Source: Rotaria sp. Silwood1
Lineage: Eukaryota > Rotifera > Eurotatoria > Philodinida > Philodinidae
Reading direction: 5' to 3'
Length of the DNA stretch: 64,000 bases
Assembly (NCBI GenBank): GCA_905250075.1
Contig: CAJNOP010000001.1
Location: 524,553 to 588,552 of the forward strand
Below the pieces are notes generated by a model. It was given only the letters and a program-made list of their open reading frames with translations, searched no databases and was not told the DNA's origin. The translations under genes and the position numbers were made by a program. Of the stretch, positions 63,401 to 64,000 are shown in pieces. Each line of letters starts with the position of its first letter. The stretch's first letter is position 1.

Positions 63401-64000
63401 TTGTAAATGTCATACTAGCGATGTGATATAATTTTTCGTTCGGGTCAAGTGTTGCAATAGAAATGTATAATTTACATTCGTTTATTAATTTCTATGTAAA
63501 ATAGAAGAGTTGTTTTTTGAAACTGAAGTATGGTCTTTGGTAGAGCATCAAGTTATCGATCTATTATTATATAAATGAGTAACTTTTTTAAATGATTGAT
63601 GAGTAAAAGAAAAATTACATTGACATTTAGTGCGATTCATAATGAACCACAAATTACATGCACGGTGTTTTTTTGACTATTCTAAAGTCACTTTGTATGC
63701 AAATGTGTGCATTTTTTTGAGAATCATTCATATGTCATTACATGCAACGGCAATATTAAGTGCGAATATTCATTAAATTTCATGCATGTAAATGCGAATA
63801 TAGTTAACTATGTCATGCATTCCTACGTATGTTATTTCATAGCAATTCATGTATGTACACAGGTATTTTACAATCTTGCGTTTTTGCCTGCGAAATTAAA
63901 CATGTTGTATTCAGTTATACAAACAGAACAAAAAAAAGAATAACGAAAAATAATACACATGGGTGACTTCGCTATATCCATTTACCTCGATATATATATA
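60436..64000. other. Gene-poor end of the window
   Basis: About 3.5 kb of AT-rich sequence without a gene I can support. One open frame at 61782-62024 (80 codons, including IQQSDQTVFHPDVIFSQEQ) has coding-like composition but no recognisable family and could be a relic. A run of TA dinucleotides closes the window. Confidence 0.5.

Overview
The window is animal nuclear DNA, AT-rich (roughly 70% A+T by eye), with many 50-65 nt GT-AG introns, two 5S rRNA genes and clear metazoan orthologues: GRB2, UBXN4, TALPID3, FAM120, TIMMDC1, DGAT2, RNF170, cytochrome c1, a Quiver/Ly6-type protein and prosaposin. The tiny introns, a TGTGGG-type telomere-like repeat, intronless bacterial-style genes (a CorA-like transporter and a GNAT acetyltransferase) and AG acceptors sitting directly on start codons all suggest a bdelloid rotifer. 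That identification is inference, not proof. Two runs of N (8502-8601 and 27443-27452) show a scaffolded draft assembly.

Layout, left to right. 1-7885: the 3' 1555 codons of a large, heavily N-glycosylatable, beta-rich secreted protein (tentatively apolipophorin/apoB-like), with a hAT-type MITE in one intron. 8444-9710: telomere-like repeat, assembly gap, then a prosaposin whose 5' end is lost in the gap. 10259-12378: two identical 5S genes bracketing a CorA-like gene. 13304-15481: GRB2 and a 2-Cys peroxiredoxin in the same orientation. 15842-19664: a Quiver-like GPI-anchored protein and UBXN4. 20552-30690: a tandem family of ARM-TIR-SAM proteins ending in a CaaX box, made of two apparently intact genes and one decayed copy. 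31619-37022: DGAT2 and, on the other strand, TALPID3. 37775-40226: an F-box/LRR gene in which 14 consecutive exons are each exactly 84 nt and encode one repeat each. 41506-41870: a MORN-repeat relic. 42350-52623: TIMMDC1-like and FAM120-like genes. 53468-60435: cytochrome c1, RNF170 and the GNAT gene. The last 3.5 kb holds no gene I can support.

Most genes are unrelated housekeeping or signalling genes, not a pathway. The exceptions are the tandem TIR cluster, and two same-strand pairs with short gaps (peroxiredoxin to GRB2, RNF170 to GNAT) that could be operon-like in a trans-splicing animal. The most interesting system is the TIR cluster. It combines an armadillo-like helical region, a TIR domain keeping the glutamate expected of NAD-cleaving TIRs, a SAM domain placed after the TIR, and a polybasic tail plus CQII prenylation motif. 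That implies a membrane-anchored relative of SARM1-type NADases. All exon structures were built by hand from splice consensus and reading-frame continuity; every intact multi-exon gene listed closes in frame.
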